A stretch of DNA of 64,000 nucleotides from Halomonas citrativorans (GTDB lineage Bacteria > Pseudomonadota > Gammaproteobacteria > Pseudomonadales > Halomonadaceae): assembly GCF_900163645.1 (NCBI RefSeq), contig NZ_FUKM01000057.1:62001-126000 (forward strand). The letters are read 5' to 3'. Shown piece by piece: positions 26,134-35,587 of this stretch (position 1 is the first letter of the stretch; every line of letters begins with the position of its first letter). The position numbers and the translations under genes were made by a program. The notes under the pieces are model-generated. The model was given only the letters and a program-made list of their open reading frames with translations. It did no database searches and was not told where the DNA came from.

Positions 26134-26159
26134 ATATATCTTTTAGATGTTAGATATAT
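26134..26159. promoter_or_regulatory. candidate LysR operator, hipO-like/symporter divergent region
   Basis: Inverted repeat ATATATC (26134-26140) and GATATAT (26153-26159) with a 12-base spacer, lying between the leftward symporter operon and the rightward LysR gene. Such dyads are typical LysR-type recognition sites; the assignment rests on position and symmetry only. Confidence 0.45.
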
Positions 26160-26253
26160 CATTTAGGCATGGGCAGGCGGTATGGTTTAAAGTGTTGGTA
26201 GCTAAGATGCTTTTACTTGTGGTTCACGGGCGTATGTGAGGTGTTGTCAAACC

Positions 26254-27144
26254 ATGGAGTTTCGTCAACTGGAGTATTTTATTGCCGTGGTGGAGAGCGG
26301 ATCGATTTCTGGGGCTAGCCGCAAGGTACACGTTGCACAGCCTGCGTTGACACGGCAGATGCGCCTGTTAGAAGAAAGTGTTGGTACACCACTTCTGGAT
26401 CGCCACGCTCGCGGGATCCGATTGACAGTGGCGGGGCGTGCGCTTTACGGCGATGCTACACGCATGTTAGACGAGCGTGCGAATATCAAGGCGCGCTTGT
26501 TAGCACTGGGCAGTGGGCAAACAGGAAAACTTAGCCTTGGTATAACCGTGACGCATTTGTGGGTAACCGAAGTGGCTAAACTCATGGGCGACTATCGTAG
26601 CCACTATCCCCATGTGGCGCTGGATGTTTTGCCGTTGCTTTCCGGCCCTCAGTTAGAAAAGCTGCAACAGGGTAGTCTTGATGTCGGTATTATCTATCAC
26701 GATGATCATGCTCCGTCGGGCATCGACGCACGTCTACTTCAGCAAGATCACCTAATACTCGCCGTACCCACCTCTTCGTCTTGGGCACGATTGCCTCCGA
26801 CAAAACTTGCGGACCTTGCTGAGGCTGAGTTTGTATGGGGGTACCGCAGTATTTCTCCGGTCTATTATGATCGTGTGATTATGCACTTTGCACGGCTAAA
26901 CTTTGAGCCTCGCGTGGTGCAGTATGGCGCGGATAACATTACCATCCTCAGTATGGTCTCGGCAGGATTGGGGGTAGCGATTGTCCCGGCTGCCAGTCGC
27001 TGCCATCCCATGTTAGGCATCCGTTTTATTGAGCTAGAAGAGTTAGCAACCTGTGATATGCCACTTTGGCTGGCGTGGCGCAGGAGCAGCGTATCTCCCG
27101 TGCTTGATAATTTCATCCAAATGGCAGGAGATATATTTGGATGA
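26254..27144 (+). CDS. LysR family transcriptional regulator
   Basis: 296 aa LysR regulator: N-terminal helix-turn-helix (MEFRQLEYFIAVVESGSISGASRKVHVAQPALTRQM) and a C-terminal substrate-binding domain (SLGITVTHLWVT, VGIIYHDD, SMVSAGLGVAIVPA). It is divergent from the DUF3311-symporter-M20 hydrolase operon and probably controls it. The start is the ATG at 26254, which gives the standard LysR start; an upstream ATG at 26236 would add six residues. Effector is unknown. The gene ends 22 bases before the next, convergent LysR gene. Confidence 0.9.
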   Translation: MEFRQLEYFIAVVESGSISGASRKVHVAQPALTRQMRLLEESVGTPLLDRHARGIRLTVAGRALYGDATRMLDERANIKARLLALGSGQTGKLSLGITVTHLWVTEVAKLMGDYRSHYPHVALDVLPLLSGPQLEKLQQGSLDVGIIYHDDHAPSGIDARLLQQDHLILAVPTSSSWARLPPTKLADLAEAEFVWGYRSISPVYYDRVIMHFARLNFEPRVVQYGADNITILSMVSAGLGVAIVPAASRCHPMLGIRFIELEELATCDMPLWLAWRRSSVSPVLDNFIQMAGDIFG

Positions 27145-27165
27145 AGTTGGCGCTTTTCGTTGTAA

Positions 27166-28071
27166 TTACTCGGAAAACATCGTGAACATCAGCCCACGCA
27201 ACCACCGACTGCCAGGGTCCTGGTGAAAGCGGCGGTGCCAGAAAAGGTTGATCGGGATCTCGGGAAACGCCAATGGGTGCTCTCGAATCGTTAGCCCAAA
27301 ACGCTCGCAGGTAGCTTCGGCCAATTTATCGGTCACCGTGACGATAAGGTCGCTGTTGCTGATGATATAAGGAATGGCGGCAAAATGCGGCAACGTTAAC
27401 CTGACGGGGCGCGTGATTTTGGCACGTGTCAGCTGCTCTTCTACGATGCCGTGGCCGGTACCTTGTGCCACTACCACGGCGTGAGAGGCGGTGCGAAAAC
27501 GCTCAACATCAAACTCGCCGGTGGCCAACGGGTGACCCTGGCGCATCAGGCACACATAGCGCTGCCCAAATAGCCGTTGTTGATAAAAACCAGCCCCAAG
27601 CTGTGGAATAAGGCCAACGGATAGGTCGATCTGGCCCGCCTCCATCTCCTGTTTCAGGCCGCTATTGCGGCTGCGCACGGTTGTCAGTGACACGCCCGGC
27701 GCTGCTTTTGAGAGATGCTCAAGCAAGCGCGGCAGAAAGACGATCTCGCCAATATCAGTCATGTTGATATTAAAGGTGCGCTCGCTCACCGCGGGATTGA
27801 AAACCTCGTTTATGTTCAAGGTATCGTTCACTCTTGCGAGTGCATCGGCGATGCCGGGATGCAACTGACTGGCGCGCGGCGTTGGCTGAAGCCCTTGAGA
27901 AGTGCGCTCGAAGAGTTCGTCATGCAGTAAAAGCCTTAAACGCTTAAGCGCATGACTCACGGCAGGTTGGGTAATACCTAAACGTAGAGCGACCCGTTGG
28001 GTGTTCTGTTCCTGGTACAGAAGATCAAAAACAACCAGTAGGTTAAGGTCGATATCCGTAAGTTTTACCAT
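27166..28071 (-). CDS. LysR family regulator (NahR/NodD-like)
   Basis: 301 aa LysR regulator starting VKLTDIDLNLLVVFDLLYQEQNTQRVALRLGITQPAVSH, the N-terminal pattern of the NahR/NodD branch. The C-terminal domain has MTDIGEIVFLPRLLEHL and the late FWHRRFHQDPGSRWLRG. The ATG at 28071 is chosen with GAGG 9 bases upstream; an ATG at 28089 lacks such a site. It is divergent from a salicylate hydroxylase gene, as NahR-type activators are from their targets, so salicylate is a likely but unproved inducer. Confidence 0.87.
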   Translation of the reverse strand: MVKLTDIDLNLLVVFDLLYQEQNTQRVALRLGITQPAVSHALKRLRLLLHDELFERTSQGLQPTPRASQLHPGIADALARVNDTLNINEVFNPAVSERTFNINMTDIGEIVFLPRLLEHLSKAAPGVSLTTVRSRNSGLKQEMEAGQIDLSVGLIPQLGAGFYQQRLFGQRYVCLMRQGHPLATGEFDVERFRTASHAVVVAQGTGHGIVEEQLTRAKITRPVRLTLPHFAAIPYIISNSDLIVTVTDKLAEATCERFGLTIREHPLAFPEIPINLFWHRRFHQDPGSRWLRGLMFTMFSE

Positions 28072-28275
28072 CCCTCGATGCCTCGTCATTTGTTCGACAT
28101 TGGTCTATTTAATTTAAATGAACTGATTCCAACTCATTGTTTCTTAATGTTATTAGCGCCGCTTATAGTTCGAATGAAGAGGGCTGTGTGGTGGCCGCTG
28201 TTTCATCCGAATAACGTTAGGGCAAGAGCATAAAGCTCAACATGATAACGATAAATCTCTGACCGGGGTGACAAT

Positions 28276-29562
28276 ATGCAAGCCACACAGGTGCAACAAA
28301 AACGTCTTTCTATTGGTATTATCGGTGGTGGCATCGGTGGCGTGGCCTTTGCGGTTGCGTTATCCCGCGATAGCCAGCTTGATGTTCAGCTTTTTGAATC
28401 AGCCCCCCAGTTCTCTGAGATTGGTGCTGGAGTTTCCTTTGGCCCTAATGCTGTGAAAGCTATTCAACGGCTGGGATTGGAAGCCTCTTATCAACGTATT
28501 GCCGACTCTTCACCCGCGCCCTTTGAAGATGTGTGGTTTGAATGGCGGCGTGGCAGTGATGACACTTATTTAACTGCCAGCTTAGCACCAGGCGTTGGTC
28601 AATCCTCGGTGCACCGTGCTGATTTTCTGGATGCCATTGTTGCCAACCTTCCTGACGGCATCGCTCACTTCGGCAAGCGCTGTGTCGAGGTGCAGCAGGA
28701 TGCCAAGAGTGCAACGGCTTACTTCAGTGATGGTACGCACTTCACCGGCGACGTGATTATAGGCTTTGACGGGATTAAATCAGCAGTGCGTCAGCACGTT
28801 TTACCCCCAGAGCAGTACGGCGAGATTACGCCGCTTTGGAGTGGTACTTACGCCTACCGTGGCATGATCCCGACAAGTGAATTAGAGACTACCTTAGAGG
28901 CTCACGGCAGCGAGAAGCGTTTAGCACTAGTACCTCAAATGTATCTTGGTAAAGATCGTCACATCTTGACGTTCCCAGTTAAACAGTCGCAATTGGTTAA
29001 TGTTGTCGCCTTTATTACTGATCGTTCGACAACAAATCCCAAGCTACCCGAAGGTGAAGAGTGGGTACAAGCCGTAACTCACAAAGAAATGCTGGGGGTG
29101 TTTAAAGATTGGGGTCCTGCTTGCCAGGCTATCCTGGAATGTATTCCAGAACCAATGCGGTGGGCATTACATGAGTTACCTGAGTTAACCCGTTACCATC
29201 GGGATCGCGTGTTAATCGTTGGCGACGCTGCTCATGCGCTAGTGCCGCACCAAGGGGCTGGAGCCGGCCTGGCACTTGAAGATGCTTATGTGCTAGCCAG
29301 CCTGCTGACAGATGCTAGTTGTGATCGCCATAATGTGAGTGATGTGCTGTCTGCCTTTGAGCAAGTGCGCTATGACCGCACCTGCAAGGCACAGCGAACA
29401 TCCCATGAAGCCGGGGATATCTACGAATATGCCGGTGTTGGTAGTAGCGCCGATGAAACCAGGCTGATCGAAAATCTGGAAACCCGTTTCGAGTGGCTTT
29501 GGGACCATGACCCCTATGATGATGTGGTGGCAGCAAGACATAAATTAGCCTTAGCTCCCTAA
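28276..29562 (+). CDS. FAD-dependent monooxygenase, salicylate 1-hydroxylase type
   Basis: Flavoprotein monooxygenase that in this family converts salicylate to catechol with NADH and oxygen. The N-terminal dinucleotide motif GGGIGG is at residues 16-21, the second FAD/NADPH motif GDVIIGFDGIKSAVRQ near residue 156, and the GDAAHALVPHQGAGAGLALEDA motif near residue 316. Length 428 aa. It is next to a NahR-like regulator and upstream of catBCA, consistent with a salicylate route into catechol. 6-Hydroxynicotinate 3-monooxygenase is the main alternative in the same family. Confidence 0.85.
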   Translation: MQATQVQQKRLSIGIIGGGIGGVAFAVALSRDSQLDVQLFESAPQFSEIGAGVSFGPNAVKAIQRLGLEASYQRIADSSPAPFEDVWFEWRRGSDDTYLTASLAPGVGQSSVHRADFLDAIVANLPDGIAHFGKRCVEVQQDAKSATAYFSDGTHFTGDVIIGFDGIKSAVRQHVLPPEQYGEITPLWSGTYAYRGMIPTSELETTLEAHGSEKRLALVPQMYLGKDRHILTFPVKQSQLVNVVAFITDRSTTNPKLPEGEEWVQAVTHKEMLGVFKDWGPACQAILECIPEPMRWALHELPELTRYHRDRVLIVGDAAHALVPHQGAGAGLALEDAYVLASLLTDASCDRHNVSDVLSAFEQVRYDRTCKAQRTSHEAGDIYEYAGVGSSADETRLIENLETRFEWLWDHDPYDDVVAARHKLALAP

Positions 29563-30038
29563 CGTTACTACCAAGTAAGCCGTGAAATGACGCTGATTCG
29601 GCAGTAGCGGCTTATTCTTTTGTCGCAAAAGATTCATAACTCAGTGTACTTTGAAGAAAGAAGGTTACCGCTACAAGCCACAGTAAGGCATAGGTTTTCA
29701 AGTTCGTAGATACCTTATATAGCAAGTAGCAGGAGCTGCTTGTGCAAGAAAACAGCTATTTCCCGTACGCTACGCCATCCAATTCTTGGGAATGAGTTGC
29801 TTAGTTGTCGGGTGTTTTCTCAAATGATTGATAATTAACAAAAAATAATGGATGCCGGCAGGTTGTGGCAGTGACGAGAGTGAATCAATAATGGCGTCGG
29901 AATGCTAAAACTGCCGAGCTAATTACTCCCTGGTAATACCTCCTTGGTATGGCAAAGCACTTAAACAATATTGGTTCCGGCTGACAGCGCCAATCAAACT
30001 GATATTCAGTGAAATGATTGCCTTACGCCGGAGTTGCC
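29563..30038. other. intergenic region before catB
   Basis: A 476-base gap that holds no coding sequence I can support. It contains a CTTTTG-TCG-CAAAAG hairpin at 29617-29631 without a clear U-run, a possible end of the salicylate hydroxylase transcript, and the BenM/CatM-type operator at 29936-29950 with an overlapping ATTAC-N6-GTAAT dyad (29922-29937). The catB promoter should lie within the last 100 bases. Confidence 0.6.
29936..29950. promoter_or_regulatory. BenM/CatM-type operator before catB
   Basis: Perfect ATAC-N7-GTAT site (ATACCTCCTTGGTAT), the consensus described for Acinetobacter BenM and CatM. It is centred about 96 bases before the catB start. A similar site precedes the BenM-like regulator gene at 40295. 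Confidence 0.75.
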
Positions 30039-31157
30039 ATGTCAACCGTCATCCAACATATCGAGACGCTGCTAGTCGATCTACCGACTATTCGTCCCCA
30101 CAAACTCTCCATGGCAACCATGGCCTGCCAGACCATGGTCATCGTGCGTATGCGCCACTCTGATGGTATCGAAGGGCTCGGAGAGGGCACTACTATCGGT
30201 GGCCTGGCCTATGGCCCAGAGAGTCCAGAAAGTATCAAACGCAATATCGATACTTATCTAGCACCTCTGCTGATTGGTCAGCCTTCTACTAACATCCACT
30301 CCCTGCGTACACGGCTCAATCGGCATGCCCGCGGCAATATGATTGCCAAGTCGGCACTCGAAACGGCGCTGCTGGATGCGCAGGGGAAGCGCTTGGACCT
30401 GAGCATCAGCGAACTTCTCGGCGGCCATCAGCAAGCGCATCTCCCCGTGTTATGGACGCTGGCTAGTGGCGATACCGCCAAGGATATCGATGAAGCGCTA
30501 CTACGCCTGGAGCAACGCCGCCACTGTGATTTCAAGTTGAAGATAGGTGCTAACCCTGTCGACCAGGATGTCCGTCATGTGGCGGCGATTAAAGAGGCGT
30601 TAGGCGATCGTGCCAGTGTACGTGTCGACGTCAATCAGGCTTGGGATGAGTCCGTGGCGGTGCGTGGTATCCAGGCGCTTCAAGATGCTGGCATTGATCT
30701 GATTGAGCAACCTATCCCTGCACGGGAACACGCCGGTTTAGTGCGGTTAGCCAACCGCTTTAACGTTCCTATGCTGGCAGACGAAGCAGTGCAGGATGCG
30801 CGCGACGGGCTGGGCCTTATCTGTCGCGGCTTCAGCGGTGCCTATGCTATCAAACTGGCCAAGGCTGGCGGCATTTATGGCGCCTTAGAGCTGGCCCACG
30901 TCGCTCAGGCCGCCGGTATAGGTTTATACGGCGGTACGCTTCTGGAAGGCACTATCGGCACAGCCGCATCACTTCACGCCTGGTCCATCCTCCCAGAAAT
31001 GGCTTGGGGCACCGAGATGTTTGGCCCGCTTTTGCAAAAAGACGACATCGTCGTCGAGCCTCTCAATTACACCGAGTTCGGTGTCGAGGTGCCTAAAGGG
31101 CCGGGTCTGGGAATGACGCTGGACGAAGATAAATTGGCCCATTACGCCCGTAAATAA
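30039..31157 (+). CDS. catB: muconate cycloisomerase
   Basis: Turns cis,cis-muconate into muconolactone. Enolase-superfamily enzyme of 372 aa: N-terminal cap with VRMRHSDGIEGLGEGTTIGGLAYGPE, the KLKIG motif with the catalytic lysine near residue 168, VRVDVNQAWDE, the LIEQP strand, and LADEAVQDARDGL. The start is at 30039, with GGAG 7 bases upstream. It is the first gene of the cat-ben operon, followed 57 bases later by catC and then catA, the same order as in other catBCA clusters. The BenM-type site upstream makes muconate a likely inducer. Confidence 0.95.
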   Translation: MSTVIQHIETLLVDLPTIRPHKLSMATMACQTMVIVRMRHSDGIEGLGEGTTIGGLAYGPESPESIKRNIDTYLAPLLIGQPSTNIHSLRTRLNRHARGNMIAKSALETALLDAQGKRLDLSISELLGGHQQAHLPVLWTLASGDTAKDIDEALLRLEQRRHCDFKLKIGANPVDQDVRHVAAIKEALGDRASVRVDVNQAWDESVAVRGIQALQDAGIDLIEQPIPAREHAGLVRLANRFNVPMLADEAVQDARDGLGLICRGFSGAYAIKLAKAGGIYGALELAHVAQAAGIGLYGGTLLEGTIGTAASLHAWSILPEMAWGTEMFGPLLQKDDIVVEPLNYTEFGVEVPKGPGLGMTLDEDKLAHYARK

Positions 31158-31214
31158 CCCTTGTGTTCAAGTTGCCATCACTAAGCGTACACGTGATTTA
31201 GAAAGGAGATAGGC

Positions 31215-31505
31215 ATGCTTTTTCAAGTAGAAATGACCGTCAAACTACCGCCCGATATGCCGGCTGAGCAGGCGGCCAGGATCAAGTCAACCGAAAAAGA
31301 GTATTCGCAAGAACTACAGCGTCAGGGCAAGTGGCGTCACTTATGGCGGGTAGCGGGCAGCTACTCCAATGTCAGTATTTTCGACGTTAAAGATAATGCT
31401 GAGTTACAAGAGCTCGTTAGCAATCTCCCACTATTTCCGTATATGGAGATCAGCGTCAAGCCCTTGTGCCGCCACCCCTCCTCCATTCGCGAAGATGATA
31501 GTTAA
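31215..31505 (+). CDS. catC: muconolactone delta-isomerase
   Basis: 96 aa enzyme converting muconolactone to 3-oxoadipate enol-lactone. Conserved blocks are MLFQVEMTVKLPPDMP, QGKWRHLWR, NVSIFDV, LPLFPYM and LCRHPSSIR. AAAGGAGAT lies 7 bases before the ATG. It sits between catB and catA and is the main copy for catechol degradation; a 71% identical paralogue is at 14101-14391. Confidence 0.95.
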   Translation: MLFQVEMTVKLPPDMPAEQAARIKSTEKEYSQELQRQGKWRHLWRVAGSYSNVSIFDVKDNAELQELVSNLPLFPYMEISVKPLCRHPSSIREDDS

Positions 31506-31572
31506 ACAAATACGCACCACGTCAGCTTATTACTAATAGAACAATATCTTATAAAAATCTGAGGATTATATA

Positions 31573-32544
31573 ATGACTGTGAAAATCTTCGACACGCCAG
31601 AAGTACAAGACTTCATTAACACGGTCGCCGGGCTCGACCAGGCTGGCGGCAATGGCCGTGCCAAGCAGATTATCCATCGTCTGGTGGGCGATCTTTTCAA
31701 GTTGATCGATGACTTCGATGTCACCGAAGAAGAGTACTGGGCGGCGGTTAATCTGCTCAACGCGCTGGGTAGCCAGACCCAGTTCGGCCTACTCTCGCCG
31801 GGCCTTGGGTTCGATCACTTCCTTGATATGCGTCACGATGCCATCGATGCCGAGGCCCAGCGCACCGGCGGCACGCCGCGTACCATCGAAGGCCCGCTGT
31901 ACGTGGCCGGTGCTCCGGAAGCTGAAGGGTTTGCGCGTATGGCCGACGAAACCACCGAAGGCGAGACCATGTGGCTGACCGGCCAGGTTCGGGGCGTGGA
32001 TGGCACCCCGATTGCCGGGGCCAAGGTTGAGATCTGGCACGCCAACGACAAGGGTGGCTACTCTTTCTTTGACCCGTCGCAGTCCGAGTATAACCTGCGC
32101 CGCACGATCTACACCGATAGTGACGGTCGTTATACCGCTCGTAGCGTCATTCCCTCCGGTTACGGCGTTCCCGAAGGCGCGCCCACGGATGTGGTACTCA
32201 AGTCGCTTGGCCGTCATGGCGAGCGCCCGGCCCATATCCACTACTTCGTTTCCGCCCCGGGCCATCAGCACCTGACCACCCAGATCAACTTGGCGGGCGA
32301 CCCCTACACGTTTGATGACTTCGCCTTCGCCACTCGAGAAGAGCTGGTGATCCCCGCCGAGCGCATCGACGACCCGGCTGAAATCGCCCAGCGGGACCTG
32401 AGCGGTCCGTTCTCCCAAGTAGTATTCGATGTTGAGCTGACACAAGTCTCTGCCCCGGAGCTTCAGGCACGCCACGCTCGGCCCCGTGCCAAAGAGGACG
32501 AGCAAGACCTGGCCAGTCAACTGGCGGGTACTGCCAAGGTATAA
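31573..32544 (+). CDS. catA: catechol 1,2-dioxygenase
   Basis: Intradiol ring-cleavage enzyme turning catechol into cis,cis-muconate. The non-heme Fe(III) ligands can be placed at Tyr162, Tyr196, His220 and His222, in GGYSFFD, PSGYGVP and RPAHIHYF. The N-terminal helical linker domain (about residues 1-100) is typical. The 323 aa length is slightly longer than usual, through a charged C-terminal tail (HARPRAKEDEQDLASQLAG). GAGGATT lies before the ATG. Confidence 0.95.
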   Translation: MTVKIFDTPEVQDFINTVAGLDQAGGNGRAKQIIHRLVGDLFKLIDDFDVTEEEYWAAVNLLNALGSQTQFGLLSPGLGFDHFLDMRHDAIDAEAQRTGGTPRTIEGPLYVAGAPEAEGFARMADETTEGETMWLTGQVRGVDGTPIAGAKVEIWHANDKGGYSFFDPSQSEYNLRRTIYTDSDGRYTARSVIPSGYGVPEGAPTDVVLKSLGRHGERPAHIHYFVSAPGHQHLTTQINLAGDPYTFDDFAFATREELVIPAERIDDPAEIAQRDLSGPFSQVVFDVELTQVSAPELQARHARPRAKEDEQDLASQLAGTAKV

Positions 32545-32654
32545 GTCCCTCGGCACAGCACCTGACTGTCCACCCCATGAGAACGGCAGACTCCCCTGAA
32601 ACCTGTCGTTCTCAAGTTCAACAGAACATCATAATAACCTCGAGGAGCGCGATC

Positions 32655-34022
32655 ATGACCGTGAAGCTTGATCAACTTGAAGCCCGTGTTCGCAATGCCG
32701 TTCAAGATGACCCGGCCAACGGCCGGTTCCGCTGCCACCGCAGCATGTTTACCGACCCCGATTTTTTTGAACTTGAAATAAAGCACGTTTTCGAAGGCAA
32801 CTGGCTGTTTCTGGCCCACGAAAGTCAGGTCGCCGAGCCAGGTGACTACATGACCGTCACTATGGGCCGCCAGCCGGTAATCATTACCCGCGACAAGCAG
32901 GGCGAGCTGCATGGCCTGATCAACGCCTGTGCCCACCGCGGCGCGACCCTGTGTCGCCGCAAGCGTGGCAACAAGGGCACGTTTACTTGCCCCTTCCACG
33001 GCTGGACGTTTAAGAACGATGGCCAACTGCTCAAGGCCAAGAACGAGAAAACTGGCGCCTATCCGGAGAACTTCAAGCAGGATGGATCTCACAACCTCAA
33101 GCGCCTGCCGCGTTTCGAGAACTACAAGGGCTTTCTGTTCGGCAGCTTAAGCGACGATGTTATGCCGCTTGACGAGCACCTCGGTGAAACCACCAAGGTA
33201 ATCGACAACATTGTCGACCAGGCCCCGGAAGGCCTCGAGATTTTACGCGGCACGTCTTCCTATACCTTTAACGGTAACTGGAAACTGGGTGCCGAGAACG
33301 GCGCCGACGGCTACCACGTAAGCTCTGTGCACTGGAACTATGCCTCGACTATGGAGCGACGCAACTACGACGCCGGTGGCACCAAGTCGGTCGATGCCGA
33401 CGGCTGGTCGAAGAGCAAGGGCGGTTTCTACTCCTACGAAAACGGTCACATGATGCTCTGGACGCAGCTGCTTAACCCGGATGTTCGTCCGGTCTATCAG
33501 AATAAGGACTGGATCAAGGAGCAGTTTGGCGAGGCTCGTGCCGACTCAATCGTCAACCAGACGCGCAACCTCTGCCTTTACCCGAACGCTTATCTGATGG
33601 ACCAGTTCTCCACGCAGATTCGCGTGATTCGTCCTCTCTCCGTGGACAAGAGCGAAGTCACGATCTACTGCTTCGCCCCTAAGGGAGAGTCGGCGGAGGA
33701 CCGCCGGTTGCGTATTCGCCAATACGAAGACTTTTTCAACGTTTCCGGTATGGGCACCCCAGATGACCTTGAAGAATTCCGCGCCTGTCAGGAGGGCTAC
33801 GACGGCGCCCTAGCGGAATGGAATGACCTCTCTCGAGGTGCTCAGCAGTGGATCGAAGGCGCTGATGCAAATGCCCTGGCGATTGGCATGAAACCGCTAC
33901 TCAGTGGGGCCTCCCCGGAAGACGAAGGACTCTACGTACTGCACCACAAGCACTGGGTCCACGAGATGCTGCGCGCCATCGATAAAGAGCGTAGCCAGTT
34001 TATCGCCACCGCATCCGCCTGA
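32655..34022 (+). CDS. benA: benzoate 1,2-dioxygenase large (alpha) subunit
   Basis: Catalytic Rieske oxygenase subunit adding oxygen to benzoate. The Rieske [2Fe-2S] ligands are in CAHRGATLC and CPFHGW near residues 93-117; the mononuclear iron site is in ENGADGYHVSSVHWNY near residue 215. The start at 32655 has GAGGAG 8 bases upstream. Length 455 aa. The gene follows catA by 110 bases and is 26 bases upstream of benB. The natural substrate is set as benzoate from the benABCD order. Confidence 0.94.
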   Translation: MTVKLDQLEARVRNAVQDDPANGRFRCHRSMFTDPDFFELEIKHVFEGNWLFLAHESQVAEPGDYMTVTMGRQPVIITRDKQGELHGLINACAHRGATLCRRKRGNKGTFTCPFHGWTFKNDGQLLKAKNEKTGAYPENFKQDGSHNLKRLPRFENYKGFLFGSLSDDVMPLDEHLGETTKVIDNIVDQAPEGLEILRGTSSYTFNGNWKLGAENGADGYHVSSVHWNYASTMERRNYDAGGTKSVDADGWSKSKGGFYSYENGHMMLWTQLLNPDVRPVYQNKDWIKEQFGEARADSIVNQTRNLCLYPNAYLMDQFSTQIRVIRPLSVDKSEVTIYCFAPKGESAEDRRLRIRQYEDFFNVSGMGTPDDLEEFRACQEGYDGALAEWNDLSRGAQQWIEGADANALAIGMKPLLSGASPEDEGLYVLHHKHWVHEMLRAIDKERSQFIATASA

Positions 34023-34048
34023 GTGTCTGTGAAGAGAGGGAAAAGACC

Positions 34049-34537
34049 ATGAGCATTAGCTATCACGAACTCCAAGCCTTCCTGTACCGCGAAGCGCGAC
34101 TGCTGGACGATCGGGAATGGGACGAATGGCTCGCGCTTTACCGTAAAGATGCCGAGTACTGGATGCCCGCCTGGGATGACGACGATCAGCTCACTCGGGA
34201 TCCGCACAGTGAAATTTCGTTGATTTACTATCCCAACCGCGAAGGGTTGGAAGATCGTGTTTACCGGATCAAGACCGAACGCAGCGGAGCGAGTATGCCG
34301 GAACCGCGCACCACCCATCAGGTTACGAATATTGAGATTTTGTCTCAGGACGGCGACACGGTGGAGTTGCGTTTCAACTGGCACACGCTAAGCCACCGTT
34401 ACAAGAAGACCGACAGCTTTTTCGGCAGCTCGTTTTATACGCTGGACGTGTCGGGTGAGATGCCGTTGATCACAAGAAAAGTCGTGCAGCTTAATAACGA
34501 CTATATCCATCAGGTTATCGACGTTTATCACGTCTGA
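34049..34537 (+). CDS. benB: benzoate 1,2-dioxygenase small (beta) subunit
   Basis: Structural beta subunit of the ring-hydroxylating dioxygenase (162 aa, SnoaL/NTF2-like fold). Seen blocks are FLYREARLLDDREWDEWLALYRKDAEYWMPAWDDDD and the late RKVVQLNNDYIHQVIDVYHV. AGAGGG lies upstream of the ATG. It forms the alpha3-beta3 complex with BenA. Confidence 0.93.
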   Translation: MSISYHELQAFLYREARLLDDREWDEWLALYRKDAEYWMPAWDDDDQLTRDPHSEISLIYYPNREGLEDRVYRIKTERSGASMPEPRTTHQVTNIEILSQDGDTVELRFNWHTLSHRYKKTDSFFGSSFYTLDVSGEMPLITRKVVQLNNDYIHQVIDVYHV

Positions 34538-34561
34538 CCCGATGGTAGAGGAGAGTTAATC

Positions 34562-35587
34562 ATGAGCTATACCATTGCCCTCAACTTTGAAGACGGAGTG
34601 ACTCGCTTCATCGGCTGTAAAGAAGGGGAAACCGTTCTGGATGCCGCTTACCGGCAAAAAGTTAACCTACCCATGGATTGCTCAGACGGCGTGTGTGGCA
34701 CCTGCAAGGGTCACTGCGAGCAGGGCCAATTTGATATGGGTGATGAGTACCTGGAGGAAGCGCTTTCCGATGAGGAAGCCGCTGAGGGGCAGATACTTAC
34801 TTGCCAAATGGTGCCTTCTTCGGATTGTGTGATCCAAGTGCCAGTGGCCTCCACGCTGTGTAAAACACAAGTAGGCAAGCTTGAAGGCACGATAGCAGCG
34901 GTTGAGCAGCTCTCCGAAGACAGTATTGAACTGGTGGTCGATCTGGGTGATGAAGGAGGCCTCGCTTTTTTACCTGGCCAATACATTCATATTGATGTTC
35001 CCGGTACTGAAGTACACCGTTCCTATTCATTTAGCTCGCAGCCCGGTCATAAGCGTGCCACTTTCTTAATTCGTAATATTCCCAATGGGGTAATGAGTGG
35101 CTATTTGACTGAACGTGCCGTGGTGGGCGACAAGCTTACGCTCACTGGTCCGCTGGGCAGCTTCTATCTACGCGAAGTGACACGTCCTGTCCTTATGTTG
35201 GCGGGCGGCACGGGATTAGCGCCATTCCTTTCCATGCTTGAGCAGATGGTCGAGAAGGGCTGTGATGCGCCGATCCATATGATTTACGGTGCCAATAAAG
35301 ATGATCATTTGGTCAAAACCGACGCGTTAGATGCCTTCGCTGAGAAGTTACCAAACTTCAGTTACTCCACCGTCGTCGTCGACGAAGCCAGCGAGCATCC
35401 ACGTAAAGGGTATGTGACGCACCATATGGATGCCAGCGTAATGCATGACGGCGATGTCGACATTTACTTGTGTGGCCCACCCCCGATGGTAGATGCCGTT
35501 CTAAAGCACTTCGACGCAGAAGGCATTGAACCGCAAAGCTTTCACTATGAGAAGTTCACCCCTAACCAAGTGGGAGAGGGCGCATGA
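34562..35587 (+). CDS. benC: benzoate dioxygenase electron-transfer component
   Basis: NADH:ferredoxin reductase of 341 aa that passes electrons from NADH to the BenA Rieske centre. The N-terminal plant-type [2Fe-2S] domain has CSDGVCGTCKGHC (about residues 40-53) with the fourth cysteine in LTCQM; the FAD domain has HRSYSFSSQPG, and the NAD domain LAGGTGLAPFLSMLEQM and CGPPPMVDA. The stop overlaps the benD start by 4 bases. Confidence 0.94.
   Translation: MSYTIALNFEDGVTRFIGCKEGETVLDAAYRQKVNLPMDCSDGVCGTCKGHCEQGQFDMGDEYLEEALSDEEAAEGQILTCQMVPSSDCVIQVPVASTLCKTQVGKLEGTIAAVEQLSEDSIELVVDLGDEGGLAFLPGQYIHIDVPGTEVHRSYSFSSQPGHKRATFLIRNIPNGVMSGYLTERAVVGDKLTLTGPLGSFYLREVTRPVLMLAGGTGLAPFLSMLEQMVEKGCDAPIHMIYGANKDDHLVKTDALDAFAEKLPNFSYSTVVVDEASEHPRKGYVTHHMDASVMHDGDVDIYLCGPPPMVDAVLKHFDAEGIEPQSFHYEKFTPNQVGEGA

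Noticed and set aside
31789-32556. 255-codon frame on the minus strand opposite catA
   Set aside because: catA is certain here by its iron ligands; the antisense frame is a shadow.
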